Positions 11,591 to 34,354 of a DNA stretch of 64,000 nt are shown here, piece by piece (within the stretch, counting starts at the first letter, position 1; each line of letters starts with the position of its first letter). Source of the DNA: Elephas maximus indicus. Its lineage: Eukaryota > Chordata > Mammalia > Proboscidea > Elephantidae. Made by a program: the position numbers and the translations under genes. The notes under the pieces were generated by a model. It made no database searches. It had not been told where the DNA came from and worked only from the letters and a program-made list of their open reading frames with translations. The stretch spans positions 19,253,001 through 19,317,000 of the forward strand of contig NC_064842.1 in assembly GCF_024166365.1 (NCBI RefSeq). Reading direction: 5' to 3'.

Positions 11591-12074
11591 TGGACATTTT
11601 ACTACACTCTACATACATTATTTTTATTTTATACAGGCTGCGTATTTATGTTATCATTTCTGCTTTTACTATATGTCAGCGTTGTTTTAAGTTTTATGGG
11701 TTACTTGGTATGGTTTGGTAGGTTATGTACTGGGTCTGAGAATGCTCAAAATTTTTTCCTGTATGAATTAATGGTAATTGTGTCTTTGTTTTATGCCGTT
11801 TTGGCTTACCAAAGATTTTCATAGGAACAATCTCCTTTTGGATAGCGGAGAAAGCCTGTATTTCTTTCTTTCATTCAAACTCAAAATGTAAGCTATATAT
11901 TCCGAGCACCCAAACTTTGAAATGACCTCTCATAGACCTATTATCCATGGATAATTCGATAATCACTTTTTGCTACTGAGAGTTAATTTGTGCCCTCTTC
12001 CACTCTGTATTCTTGGTAGGCTCTGGGACTTCAAAAGGAGGGAATTTCAAGTTCCTTATAGATCCCTCAGAAAT

Positions 12075-13607
12075 TCAGGGGGTAACATATGATCAGGAAC
12101 CGATCACTGAAGGAAGAAGTCCAAATGTCACCGAAGGCACTGGAGAAAAACAAGCCTCTGGGAACTGACCGAATACCAACTGAGATGTTTCAACTAATGG
12201 ATGCAGCGCTGGAAGCACTTGCTCCTCTATGCCAAGGAATTTGGAAGACAGGTACCTGGCCAATCAACTGGAAGAGATCCATATTTATGCCTATTCCCAA
12301 AAAAAGGTGATCCAACCGAATGCGGAAATTATCAAACAATATCATTAATATCACATGCAAGCAAAATTTTTCTGAAGATCATTCAAAAGCGGTTGCAGCT
12401 GCATATCTACAAAGAACTGCCAGAAATTCAAACCAGATTTAGAAGAGGACGCGGAAACAGGGATATCATTGTGGATGTCAGATAGATCCTAGCTGAAAGC
12501 ACAGAATACCAGAAAGATGTTTACCTGTGTTTTATTGACTATGCTAAGGCATTCACCTGTGTGGATCATAACAAATTTTGAATAGCATTGCAGAGAACTG
12601 GGAATTCCAGAACACTTAATTGTGCTCATGAGGAATCTGTACATGGATCAAAAGGCAGTCTTTTGAACAGAACAAGGGGATACTGAGTGGTTTAAAGTCA
12701 GGAAAGGTATATATCAGGGCTGTATCCTTTCACCATACCTATTCAATCTGTGTGCTGAGCAAATAATCCAAGAAGCTGAACAATATGAAGAAGGATGGGG
12801 CATCAGGATTGGAGGAAGACTCCAAGTGACACAACCTTGCCTGCTGAAAGTGAAGAGGACTTGAAGCACTTACTGATGAAGATCAAAGACTACAGCCTTC
12901 AGTATGGATTGCACCTCAACATAAAGAAAACAAAAGTCTTCACAATTGGACCAATAAATAACATCATGATAAACGGAGAAAAGATTGAGGTTGTTAAGGA
13001 TTTCATTTTACTTGAATCCACAATCAACACCCATGGAAGCAGCAGTCAAGAAATCAAAAGACGCATTGCATTGGGCAAATCTGCTGCAAAGACCTCTTTA
13101 ATGCATTAAAAAGCAAAAATGCCACCTTGAGGACTAAGGTGCGCCTGACCCAAGCCATGGTGTTTTCAAACGCCTCATATGCATGGCAAAGTTGGACAAT
13201 GGCTAAGGAAGACCAAAGATGAATGGACACCTTTGAATTGTGTTGCTGATGAAGAATATTGAATATATCTTGAACTGCCAAAAGAAGGAACAAATTTGTC
13301 TTGGAAGAAGTACAACCAGAGTGCTCCTTAGAAGGAAGGACAGCAAGACTTACATCTCACATACTTTGGACATGTTATCAGGAAGGATCAGTCCCTGGAG
13401 AAGGACATCATGCTTGGTAGAAGGTCAACAAAAAAGAGGAAGACCTTCGTGAGATGGATTAACACAGTGGCTGCAACAATGGGCTCAAGCATAGCAACAA
13501 TTGTGAGGATGGCACAGGACTAGACAGTTTTTCATTCTGTTGTGCAGAGGGTCGCTATGAGTTGGAGCTGACTCGATGGCACCTAAGAAGAATAACAACA
13601 ACAACCC
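12075..13607 (+). mobile_element. RTE-class LINE, reverse transcriptase to 3' end, degraded
   Basis: In order: RT fingers/palm (peptide 12089-12310 contains GTDRIPTEMFQL and WPINWKRSIFMPIPKK, continuing in another frame as GNYQTISLISHASKIFLK), 'FIDYAKAF' coded near 12533-12556, an AES-type segment near 12840, the NIKKTKVFTIGPINNIMING motif (12915-12974), and the C-terminal region to a 3' tail (ggtcgctatgagttggag, then aacaacaac). The codons expected for the catalytic YADD lie in a deleted or altered stretch just before 'gacacaaccttgcctgctga', and frameshifts break the ORF, so it cannot be active. The tail is nearly the same as that of the AfroSINEs, consistent with RTE mobilising them. No convincing target-site duplication was found. 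Confidence 0.92.
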
Positions 13608-13609
13608 TG

Positions 13610-15590
13610 AACTTTTGTTAGTCTCTGTAGAACAGGTCTATCATGATAGTATTAAAAGCATAAGAAGCAAAAACAATTAGTAAAATAAGTCACTATTTGT
13701 ACTTTCAGTGGAAAAATAAAAACATCTCATGGCAGATTTCTTCCTTTTGTAAAAAAGGAAGAGTAAGCTGATGTTTTTTTGAGCATTTAGAAAAACTATT
13801 ACCCTTTCAAGTGTTGTCTAAGGCTGTGCGATGATATGAAACAGCATTGGTGTGGGAGCAGGGACCGCAGTTTCCTTGTGTGTAGAATAAGCAGAGTAAA
13901 GATGATCTCCAGGCTCCATCCAGCTCTAAAAGTCTACAAACCTCTTGGAGATAAAGCCAGGGGACCTTTTAGTGTGCACTTAAAGGTATAGTTCATAGTT
14001 TATTATTACAACTGATTTACTACCAAGAATGGCTATTATAAATCTTATATTTAGATATATGAACTTTATTTTTGTAATTTAGTTTTTTCCAGTTAAATGG
14101 AAATTGTTTTCATATCACTAATGTCTAAAAATGCAAGTAATATCTAAAAAAAAAAAAAAAAAAATTTAAAGACCACCAGAATAATTGTATTTACCTGACT
14201 CATTAGGGGCTAATTAGTGTGTGAATGTGTGAGCCTCCTGTAGCTCTCTTCCTATTTTTGAACAAGGACAAAGAGTTCAAATTCTATTTTGTACCTTTTT
14301 TATAAGCTTCAAGGACATTATAACCAAAGGCTAAAATGAGTTTTTGGCACTATTTGGAAGTCTATTTTGGGGGCTATGCCCACCACCTCAGTTAACCTGA
14401 AACGAGAATAACCAGTACTGTACATTGTTTATTAATTTCAACTCAAATCATTTCACAAATGTTAATATTTTATCTTTAGCCGTGCATGCATGGTGAGGTA
14501 CATACTTCTTAACAGCTCCAAAATACAAACTTTTAAAAGAAAATTTATTAATCAGTGAAATCACACTAGCCTATGGGAGAAAGTTAAGTACACATTTCTA
14601 TACTTCCAAATTTCAAATTAACATTGGCGCATTTTTATGCCAGCTAAAGCACCTAACAGTTGGCATAACTGATCTCCTTAGTCAGATAATGGAAGACTGG
14701 CTGGTCACTGCGCAGATTTTCTGCGGTTTCTGAAGTTCATCTCTATCACAAATCTCAATTCTGGTACCCCTATCAAGACTTCAAAGACATGTGACACCTT
14801 TAATTTAATAAAAAGAAAAATTAAATTTCTAAAATACAACAGAATAACAGATTTCGAGAGTGAAAGTCTATTTTTTAAACAAAATCTTAGCCCTTTATTT
14901 TTCATAAGCTTTTATAGTTTCAGCATGATTCGATTGACCAGTTTTAGTCCAGTAGGAATAAAAGTGCACGACCTGGTTGGGTTTCATCCTCATTGTTGGC
15001 TACTGGGATTTCATAACTGATGACCAGGTCCTAAATTGGTCAGCGTATTGTTGAATATCCGTCTTTTTGGTGGGTAAACTCAGAAACGCAGTTCTCGGAC
15101 TTGTTAAATTCTGTGTCTATTAAAACCAAGAGAACAGCTCCCATGCAAAGGCCTGTGAAGTGTGCCATACATTACAGAAGACCGCGCTCTTAAAGCAAGT
15201 TTCTATCTCCCAAGCCTGCACCAAGACAAAAGAAAGGCTCTGCCCTCGCCCTTCAGAATTTAAAATTCAATTCGCAAGGCAAAAAATTAGACGTGGGGGG
15301 GCGGGACTCTGCATATAGCAATTGCTCATTTGTGTTGTACAAATCAAAACCGAAATAAAACTTGGAGTTTTAAACAAATAGCGGTTGAAATATATAAGAA
15401 AGCAAATCTAAGATGGAAGGATAAAAAGGTTGGGGATTTGAATTGAAAATGCCAAGTTGAGGACTGAAAACATTTGGATACAAGCAGCCTCCGGCCTGGA
15501 AAAGCAAAAAGCAAAACGGAAATCGGCACTAAAAAATTAGAAAGGCCAATAGGTTTTGCAGCAGGTCGGTTTAACTGAAAGGCGGTTTCC
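13610..15590. other. Unique sequence upstream of HNRNPU
   Basis: Mostly single-copy-looking, AT-rich sequence with a poly-A run near 14147-14164. It includes a weak MIR-like patch near 13840-13935 ('ccatccagctctaaaag'). No gene is supported; the frame at 14705-14905 shows no family features. Confidence 0.55.
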
Positions 15591-15599
15591 TTTTCCTCC

Positions 15600-15800
15600 A
15601 TTTGCTCAGTCCCAATTGGAAGCGCAATGCGCGGCCTGCGCCGCGCTCTCGGCCCGGGATTCGGCGTGGGGGCGGGGAGGTAAGTACGGTAATGGGGCGG
15701 GGCCAAGGCGCGGGCGCGCTCCGGCTTTCCTACTGCGCAGCGCTACCGTAAGCGGGGGGGCGGGGCGGCTATATTACGTGCGCGGCGCCGCCCCTGCGAG
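15600..15800 (+). promoter_or_regulatory. HNRNPU: HNRNPU core promoter region
   Basis: It holds an inverted CCAAT-type box (ATTGG, near 15615), GC boxes (ggggcggggcc near 15693; gggggggcggggcgg near 15754) and a TATA-like element (TATATTA, 15770-15776) followed by TTACGTG. A start near 15800 would give a 5' UTR of about 235 bases. The position is inferred from motifs, not from transcript data. Confidence 0.7.
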
Positions 15801-16035
15801 AGGACGTTGCGTGCTCGCTCGCGCCAGGCGAGTCTCCGCGTCTCCCTCGCGAACTGGGTGAAAGGAATTGGCGCCGTTCGACACCAGGCGGGTCCGCTCT
15901 GCAGCACGAACCCACCTCCAGCCGCAGCCGCAGCCGCCGCCCGGGCCGAAGAGCAGCAGCAGCAGCCGCCACTAGTGGCCGTGTGCGCGGAGCCGAGTTT
16001 GAGCCAGCACCTAGCGGTGAATCGGGGTCCTCACG
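15800..16035 (+). other. HNRNPU: HNRNPU 5' UTR (inferred)
   Basis: No ATG lies between the inferred transcription start and the start codon, so there is no upstream ORF. The start codon context is CTCACGATGA, with A at -3. A CAG/GCC-rich patch (agcagcagcagcagccgcc) lies near 15951. The 5' limit depends on the inferred TATA position. Confidence 0.6.
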
Positions 16036-25221
<9,186 letters not shown>

Positions 25222-26295
25222 ATACCCAAATAAAACGAACTGATACATATTTCTCCAAAACCTTCACAAGAAGTCGACTGTTTTCTTTAGTAGGCTAACT
25301 TTTTAAACATTCCACAAGAGGAAGTGCCTGCGGGTTCCTTTTTTAGAAGCTTTGTGGGTTGATTTTTTTTTTTCTTTTCTTTTTTGTACATTTTTAATTG
25401 CAGTTTTAAAGTGAATCGTAAGAGAACCTCAGCATTGTGCACGATAAGAGAATGTGTCAGTATTTCAGGGTTCTACATTTTATCTGTAAAATGTGACTTT
25501 TTTTTTTTATCACAACAAAAGTAAAATGTTGCTTTGTACCTGGTGTCTTTTATTAAGAATTTACTCCCCCCATTTCTCACAGAGAATAACAGTCGGGAGT
25601 CATTGTCACGATATAATAGAAATGTTAGCAACCAGATTCATGTACGGACTAAGTGGTCCTCATGAATTGCACAAGACTCTGTACTGCTCATATTACACTC
25701 CATCCTCTCTGTAGTTTGGTGGGTAGTTTGGAAGGGGGTAAGCTGAACAATTAGTTTCTGACAATGATTGGGAAGACTTTATTTTTCAAATAACAGTGGA
25801 TTTGGCATAACTGGGACTGAAGATAAAACTTGGAACCAAGATAGAGAAGATGGAGTGTATGTAGAAGGGCTGTTAAAAATGTAAAACTTGGTTGCATTAC
25901 TTGTGGAGGCTCAAACTTGTGAAGGTTAAATACCATAATTTTTCCATTTGTTCTGCATTTTGATTCTGAAAAGAAAGCTGGCTTTGCCCATTTCTTATTA
26001 AAAACCTTGTTGTAAATCCAGTTGTCTAATGGGATCTATATGAAGTTAGCTATGTCTGTATGCCCTTCTCCCACAAAATATTGTATAACCAGTGTGCTTG
26101 TAGTAGTTACCTCCACCATCTTTGTAAGCTAATGAAATTGTGAGTCACCCATTTATATCTTAATTTTTAATCATGTCAGTTCTTGAATGGGTATCTCCTT
26201 AGCCTGCTGATTTCTTTTTCTTTCTAAAGAAAGTGGGTGGAGAAATTAATTTAGACGTTTGTTTGCAATAAAATGAATTCATTTTACTCTTGTTT
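25222..26295 (+). other. HNRNPU: HNRNPU 3' UTR (proximal)
   Basis: Unique, U-rich sequence with several T tracts. An AATAAA already lies 7 bases past the stop (25229-25234), too near to be the main site. A better signal is AATAAA at 26267-26272 with a T/G-rich element (tcttgttttggg) just beyond. Longer forms are possible. Confidence 0.75.
26267..26272 (+). terminator. HNRNPU: Probable HNRNPU polyadenylation signal
   Basis: A canonical AATAAA about 1.05 kb after the stop with a downstream U/GU-rich element at 26287-26299. This is the best-supported proximal site by motif alone. Confidence 0.65.
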
Positions 26296-29200
26296 TGGGA
26301 TTCTCGCCATCAAGGTTCAAAATCCCTTTAAAACTCCCAAGAGGAGAAATTATAAGTGTGTGCATTCTGGACAGCTTATTCTTTACTCTGTACTTGGAAC
26401 ATTTAGGTTTTAAAAACTTAAATGTGTACTGACAACTGATTTTATTTATGAAGTAAAGTTGAATTCTTCCCTTCCCCTCCCCCCCCAGATGATTTAACAT
26501 TTTAAAGAGGGGAAAAGGTACTGGCTGGGAGAAGTTAACACTCAGTTTATCATCTTTCCCAAATGCTAATAATGGCTGTCCTCAACTGATTATAAACATA
26601 ATGATATATAAGTACATGAAACTCTGGGACTAGATGCTTTTAGAAGCCATCATGCAAGCCAGTCATTGATTTCACTACTACACAACACTGCTAACTTACT
26701 GTAGCTATGTAATAACATGAGATCCCCTAATTGTAATTTTATTGGGTTTGCACAGAACACTTAATCTTCTAAAGGCTCCTCACTGAAGTGAGGAATCAGG
26801 AGTCAAACTGTAGAACTAAAATTTGACTTCAGTCTAGTTCTTGTTGGTGCTTTTAGGTTGTTTTTGGTAAGTTTAGGTTTGCTGTTTCTAATTGCTTAGA
26901 TTTTTGTTTTCGCCATTTTGAATCAGATTTTTATTTTTTATTTTTTTTTTGGTAACTTGAATTCATACTCCTAGGCATTTTCTTCCTACAAGCTGGAGTT
27001 AAGTTTATAGATTGCAGTGGTTGATGGGATGGTTCACTTGGAAAATTCTTAAATGAAGGCTAATTCTGTAATTAACACAGGAATACTTATTTTAGTTTCA
27101 AGAGTTTTTGTCTAAATTTTTAGTGGTTTAATGCTAGCAACACTGGCATGGGTTACTTTTGTGGGTATGCACTGTTACTAGGATTACATAGACTGACCCA
27201 GGAAGAAGAAGAAAAAAGTTAGACGCTGAAGTTGGCATCTGCTATAGTTTCGTAGTTTAAAATACCTTGTTAAGGAGTTCGTACTCGCTAATAATTACAG
27301 GGAGAAAGTAATGGCCGAATGACACTTTAGGGTAGACTATTATGCACGTGTAGGTTGGAAAACTTGGGGAGGAGAGAGACTGGGTAAATGGAAATGCTTT
27401 CCAGAAAAATGTTAAAATTTTTTGAGGAAAGGTCTCAAATTTAGAATTACTATTGTCTGCGTAGGTATAGAAAGAAAGAAACTTACAAAGAAATTTAGAT
27501 AAAGGGATGCATCAAGTAGTAAGCAAGGGAGAAAAATAATTAAATGCTGATTCTGGCAGAGTAGGAATTGAGTGAGAAACTTGGGTTATTTACCCTGCCA
27601 CATGCCCGCCACTCTCTGTGGCAAACAGACATGGTCCTGAATAAATGTCCTGACTTAATGCTCAGAAAACACTCACCTGTGAGGCTGCTTCGGTTTAAGG
27701 GGTGTTTTCACTGGGAAGTTTGGCAGATAGTCAATGTGTAACCATCATCCTGAATCAAATTGGATTGATATGATGGTCAGTTGCAGTATATGAAAACGGC
27801 ATAAAGGAGTTAATCACGAGGGGAAACTACAACTTAAAATGCAGCAAGATAGAAATGATTATAGTAACTCAAATTATCACATAGAAAGTTTTCTTCGTTG
27901 CTGAGAGGTTACACCGTGTTAATTTGTCTTCTAGCCTTTGTTGAGATCAGGGAGAACTTAGATTGACAAAGGACTGGCTCTGACCTAGAAGGTCGTGACC
28001 ACCGTTTTTGGCCCCAATATCCAGAGACAACAAGAAGAAATATAATGAAGCACGAGTGAAATCAGCATTGAAATGACAAAGGGAAACAGTATTAAATCTA
28101 TAAGAATAATCTCATTGGCCTAGGATAGATCCTATCTGAAAATAAGGGGTATGAAACTAGATGTTTTAAACACTAGCAACGTGTTATTAAAGCTTCTTAA
28201 AAGCAATTTTCTCTGAAAAAGTAGGAGAGGCAACTAACAGTGTTGATCGCCATTCAAGATAGAATTGTGGGAACTGAGTGACATTTTCTAAAGTTTTGCT
28301 CAATATTGTCCTATAATCATTTTTATAATGGGTTCCATTGCACAAATATACTTTAATAGCATTTCAGGCAGTGTATATACTTATCTCAGATGCAAGACCT
28401 GATTATAGATCAGTAAGAATATATTTTATTAGAAAAAAGCAAAAGTTGGAATAAACAGAATGTAATACTGCTATTCTGCCGAGAAAGGCAGAAGCTTTCT
28501 CTCTACGTCTCTTAGAGTCCAAGTCATGGTCTCTGTTATTGGCCATATAAAGGTGTATCTTTATTAGAGTTTCTGTAACTCTGTTCTTACACAGAACCAT
28601 AAAGTGTCTTGTTTTTTTGAAAGTGGATGGAACTTGGAGCAGAAAATAATAGTCTGCTCCCCAGCCCTCAAATACTGAGGTAATCCCCTTAAAAGATAAA
28701 CACAATGTTCTGTCTAAAGCCATTTTCTCCCCTAAAATTAGTTCATGAAAAGGTTTGAGCCTAAACTTCAGATCTCTGGGTTCCTGAAGTTGAGGTATAT
28801 TGAGTTTGTGACAAGCTGGGTGTAAACTTCTAACGTTTTAGTCATAGTTTAAACTGAACCAAAATGCCTAGTGAAAAACTACTGTAACCCCTCAACAGGA
28901 TTTGGAGATCTTTTGGATAATATTTTTGGAGGTGGGTATAGCTGTCATTAACCTCTAGAAGGTGATAACAGACAGTGCCTGGGTTACAATTTGTTCCTAA
29001 TTTGTAGGTAAGTCGGGACTGGTAAATGTTTAGCATCAGTCAGATGCTTGTCTCAGTATGTATTTTACCTTCCAATGCATGTAAAACACTTCAGTGTTTT
29101 CCTGAGTGTCAGTGTGTGTTGTTAGAAACCATTGTATGAGACTCAAAGTTTTAATAGGTTTTATAGCAGTTCCTAAGTAGGAGTTGGCTGTCAGGCGGAT

Positions 29201-32200
29201 GTTCTTTACCTGGGGACTTAATGTATATCAGCTTTAAGTTACTTAGGCTGCTCTTTTAATCATCCCCAATCTATCTAAGTCTATCTACTGCTAGTACTAC
29301 AGCCACATAATTTGTAAGATAACATCAAGGATGCTTTGTCCACTTAGCTCTTGTTGGAGTGACTTTTGTTAACGTTCATAACCAGCCTTGATGTTAACGC
29401 CCTTGAGAATCACTTTAGAAGTGAGCTAGAGTAATGATTGATGTAATGTGGGTATCCCTTGAGTATGTTAGGGTAAAAACTGATGGAGAACCTGGGATCC
29501 CTGAGTATCTTATTTATAACACCCCCTGCCCCCATGCCAGCATCTCGGCATTCCAAAATTTATTAGTAAAAATTGAACGATTGAAACAACCTGCCTTAAA
29601 AAGCTATTTTTATCACGTTTGCTAAATATGTGTTCCAGTTAGGAGATTTTTATCAGTCCTAGTCACATATAGCTTTGGATAGGAAACAATAACAAGGACT
29701 GTGTGCTTAAGGACGAGCTTTCGCATCCAAGTCAATTGACTAAAACTGAATGGGCAAGTTTAATTAGTTGCCCTAGGAACTTCGACGTGAGTCAGAATTG
29801 ACTCCACAGCTACAGGTAGGAACGTCACGTAGGCTATAAGGTTAAAAGTATTACTGTTTATAATGTTAATTCAGAATTATTCAGAAAATATAAAATGCTG
29901 TATGTATCCTGTGAAATTCAGTGGGAAATGTACCGTCCCTGTGGAAAGCTGAATAATCTTGGTAACTTTCTGGTATCGTGCAGATAGATAATCACTGATT
30001 TCAGGTGTGATTGTGGACCCACTGTGATGAATGTTACAGGTAACTGACAGGTCAGGACATAAGCATTCACTGCTTGGTTAGGTGAGTTGTTGGGACAAGG
30101 AATCTAACCATGTGTTTTAGTTTGTAGTTGAGAAGGAGAAACTAGTTTAAAGTGGTGCACCAACAGTGTAGGCAAATAGAGAAATGCCTTAAAGAAAGCT
30201 TCACTTCTTTGAATGATGCCAATACTATACCAGTGAATACTGTTTGAGGTTATGCAGGGATCACAGGTGGGCAAGCTAATGTAGCATCTTACTGATAAAC
30301 ACTAAGCTATGGTTTATAGTATATTTTTTTCTGCCTTTTAACAGTTCCGTTCCATGATCTCACAAAAGCATACTTGGCAAGAATTGCCACAAATTAGCAT
30401 CAGCCAAAAAATTAAGAAGTATTAAAGTATAGAGGAGATGCAGTAGAATTAATATTCCAGAAGGACGGTTAGGGCTTTTTGGAGTGGCAGCCAACAGAAT
30501 AGCTTTCTAAGGTAGCTATTAAAAAGGTACTCTTATATCATTTGTAGTTGAGGGAGACGGGAGGAGCGTCGTGGTCAAGTACAAGAATAAAAGGTGGTTC
30601 CGGCATACTAGATTTTTTGAAAAGTAATAAAGCAAAAAATGTGCTGATTTAAATTTCATCTCCTTTTCCTTAGTCTGTCCATGTGAATGTGCTGTGTGGA
30701 AGAGTAAAAGGGCCCAACTAAATGTGTTCCAGTGATTCCAATAGGTATTCTAAATTAATTGCTGCTTGTACACTTAATAATTTCATTAGGCTTCTGGAAT
30801 CATGTTAATTAGAATTTCCCTTATTTTAAAAAAAAAATGGAGAAATGAGTCTAGGATGTCTATGTCTTTGGTTTCCCAAAATTTTCTGCATCTATATTAA
30901 ACATATAATATTCTTAACCAGCTTTTGGAAAACTGATTAAGGTCCTTTCAAATTGAATTCATATTTAAGTCAACTAGCAAGTAAATGTAAAATTCTCAAA
31001 AGAAGTAAACTTAAAATTTTCAAAATGGTGAAGTGCAATTAAAGCCCAAGGGATAATACTTTCCCAGAAGCAGAACTACTGGTTACTCAGTTTGTAGTAT
31101 TTTCCCCAAGGACTGAGGGAATGGGAAGGCTTGTGAGCTCTTAATTGTGCCAGCCCAAAGTACATAATTTCCTGTTACCCTGAGATCATTTAAAGACTTG
31201 ATAAAAATCTTAAAGTTTAATTTTCCTATTCCTGTTACAGAATACTGTATTTTGGCGAAATGAGAAGATTCGTGTGTTGTACTGATTCTAAATATGTAGC
31301 TATCAGGGCCTGTTTAATGAAATACGGCCCTGTTTTGGTCAAATACAACGGCTTTAAGTAGCAGATAACTGTTACGGTTTCAGAGTAAATTATAACCATT
31401 TGTTCATTTGAGAAAAAACCATACTAAATAGAAAAGCAAATACCCATGTATAAAGACAAAAACATTGGAAAGTGCATTCTTTAGGAAACCAGTGTATGTA
31501 GTGATTGTTTTACTGTGATAACCCAGGGGTGGGACATATATACTTAAGTGGCTTTATAGCATGTAGGACCTAAAGACCTGTGCTGACCTCGAAAATGAAT
31601 AATAGAAACCTTTTTCGATTAGTATTTGCCTATTAATGCAGTCAGTGGTAACCTTCTCAAGATAACAATACTTGAGGAGGGAAAATACCCTATTGTAGAA
31701 AATTGGAGCATAAGGAGAATGCAATGGTTGAAAAGCATGAAATATTTGCAACACAACACTTTTTATCAGTAGTGGTCACACTGCAACCTTTAAAGTGTTA
31801 ACACATTGAAAAATATCTTTGTAATAAAAGTTTGTCCTCAACAGCTTTTTACTTCCCTTTTAAAATTTTTAAACGTTTCAAAATGAAACTTAGGTACAAA
31901 ATAAGCTGTCTAAAATAACAGTATTTGGGTGGTAGGGTGATATTGGTATATTATACTTAACTGATGACCACTGGACTATTTTAAGATGTTTCCAAGAGCT
32001 TTTTTATTCCAGAGGACAGTCAGAAACCAGAAAACGTATTGATCGTTTTAATTCTACTTTCCTTGTTAAGGTTTTCTGCTTACCCAAAGAATAGTGTTCC
32101 TAACATGACTTTCAAAGGGGTGTCTTGACCCCCTCCCCCGTTACAGATTTTTATCTAGGAATAAAAAAAGGAGTCAAACCCTATTTGATCCCTAGCTCTT

Positions 32201-33980
32201 TGCTGAAAAGTGCATAAACAGGAATCCTGAATTTATTATATAGACCTCCTCGCATTATGTAATCGAAGCAAAGGGAAACCAGCGATGGAGTGGAGGTACG
32301 TAGACTAAAGAGATGCTTGCAAATCAAATAATGGTATCAGGGTAGTCACAATTTCTTGTTGCCAAACTCAGTCAATATAAATTACAAGTCCAGAGAAAAG
32401 CCGCTAGTTAATTTTAAATTCCCTGAGGTCCTTTTTACTGAGGTTTAAAAGCAAGTCAGGAAACCAAGAAAGGGGGAGGGGTAAGGGGGGGAATGTATAA
32501 AGCACTAGAAAGAATTTAATGTAGATAGATAAATCAGTTTTTAAAGCTACTAATGACAACAATTCTATTTTAATCAGCTATTTAGCTGGTATCTACTGCT
32601 ATATCACCTAGTGTGAAATTTCGGAATTAATGGAACAATGAAGGAAGTACAGCTGGAGGATCCCAAGTGGGCATGGAAGGTAGGTTATTCTTTAAGTTTC
32701 AAGTTTGAAAAGTATGATGGAAATTTGGATTACCGGGAAACCTGGACTCTCAGCTCATTAATGGACATTTAATAATTCAGTTAAACAAACCCTTTGTCTC
32801 AGACACTTGGTTGGGAATGCAAAGGTAAAAATGGACAAGGTCCCTGCCACAAGGAACTTGGGCTTTACTTGTAAAACACATGGCAACAGTGAATAAAAAG
32901 TGCCAACACAAAACACAAAGTAGTTACGAGTATCTTAAATGAGAGAGTGATTAATCCAGAGGATAGTGACCAAGAGAATGGAAAGCTATAGAGAGGAGAT
33001 ACGAAGGGCATTCTAAGTGGAGTGATGAAAAATCTACCAGAGGCATGGGTTAAGGTATAAAAGTCATGGTGGCCAGAGGTGTGGTTAAGATAGAGGCTTG
33101 GCATACCTTCACGAAGACTGGCCTTGAACTTGGTTGGCAGAGGGGAAATAGATTGAAGAGATTGGAGGTGGAAGCATCAAGACCAATTTGCAAGATTTAT
33201 AAATTGTTGAAGAAAATTTAAAGTATTAATATTTAAAAACAAGTTTTAAAATAATCTGAGCAATTAAATATGTTAAAATTTTGTTTTTATTTAGGTCTCC
33301 GGTTTATACAGTCATTCTGCTGAGAAACTGAACTAAACTTGTTATTGAAGGCCTTGGAAATTTTACCAGCTAAGAGATTTCTCTCGTTCTGGGTAAGATA
33401 ATGATCGTCATATGTTAGAGCTGGAAGGGCCCTTAAAAGCCAGTTGCCCGATTTTACATGATAAATGTTCCTAAACTGAAACAAGTGGCCTGTCCACACA
33501 GCTTGTTAAATAGCAGATTTTTAGCACTCATTTTACTACTACTGCAGTGCTGCCTCTTAAAACAAGAATGAGTCATATAGGAAGTTTTAATATATTTGGG
33601 CAATGATCAGTTTGAATAAGGTTTGTACCAGTTAGAATGGGCAGATGATTTTGCCCATTTTTCCTTTCTAATACCCTTCCTAATTAATGTCTATGCCCTT
33701 CCTTTGGTGACTTAAAAAATCAGTAACAATTTTATCTCTTAGAGCAACTATGTTTGACAGCGTCATTCCCTAGTAGTTAACAGCATTTTGTAAATCACAC
33801 AGCCTATACACCCTAACCCTCCAAATGACAGCCACAAGAGGGGGATGCAGGAGAGGAAATGCTACCCCTCTTCTGCGCTGGACTGGAACCAGCCCCACGT
33901 TTCTTTCAGTTACAAGACATCTCTTCCCTGTTGTGTTTTGCTTTTTTTTTTTTTTCCACCTTGATATTTCAGAGTAATAG
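26296..33980. other. Unique sequence between the convergent 3' ends
   Basis: About 7.7 kb, AT-rich, with almost no recognisable lineage-specific retroelement; only weak old pieces occur (an L2-like stretch near 32770-33180, a MIR-like stretch near 33400-33540, a possible AfroSINE tail scrap near 29775-29815). AATAAA occurs at 31821. It may contain extended HNRNPU 3' UTR or downstream transcript. No coding gene is supported. Confidence 0.5.
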
Positions 33981-33987
33981 GATCAAT

Positions 33988-33993
33988 AATAAA
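33988..33993 (+). terminator. Candidate distal polyadenylation signal, + strand
   Basis: AATAAA followed by GT- and T-rich sequence (ctggtgtctttttttctt) about 20-40 bases on. If used, it would end a very long HNRNPU 3' extension just short of the COX20 3' end. Confidence 0.35.
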
Positions 33994-34354
33994 GTTCACA
34001 ATCCTGTTGACTGGTGTCTTTTTTTCTTAATTTAGATTTTATTAGCACTCTTCAGGAAGGCATCTAGCTTGTTCTTATATTTAAAAGATCTTGTAATGTT
34101 GACATTAAAACCAAAAATGAAAATAACTTACTCTCTTGCCTTGGAAGGGGAGGTCTAAGTCACATAAAATCCATTCATTTTATGTGTTAAACTAGCATTA
34201 GTTTTAGAAACCAGGGGAGTGTTGGCTCATTTTGAAAAGGGTGCAGCAGTAAGATTTGAAGTGTGAAAAGTCCACTGTGTGTAGCACAATGTTAGACTGG
34301 CAGTAGACACTGGGCAAGAGTTTGCAGGTTTCTATATGTATGTGTGTATAAAAA

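Noticed and set aside
12089-13109. Reverse-transcriptase-like ORFs as a possible host gene or a retron
   Set aside because: The order of motifs, the shared 3' tail and the copies elsewhere in the window show a degraded RTE-class LINE.
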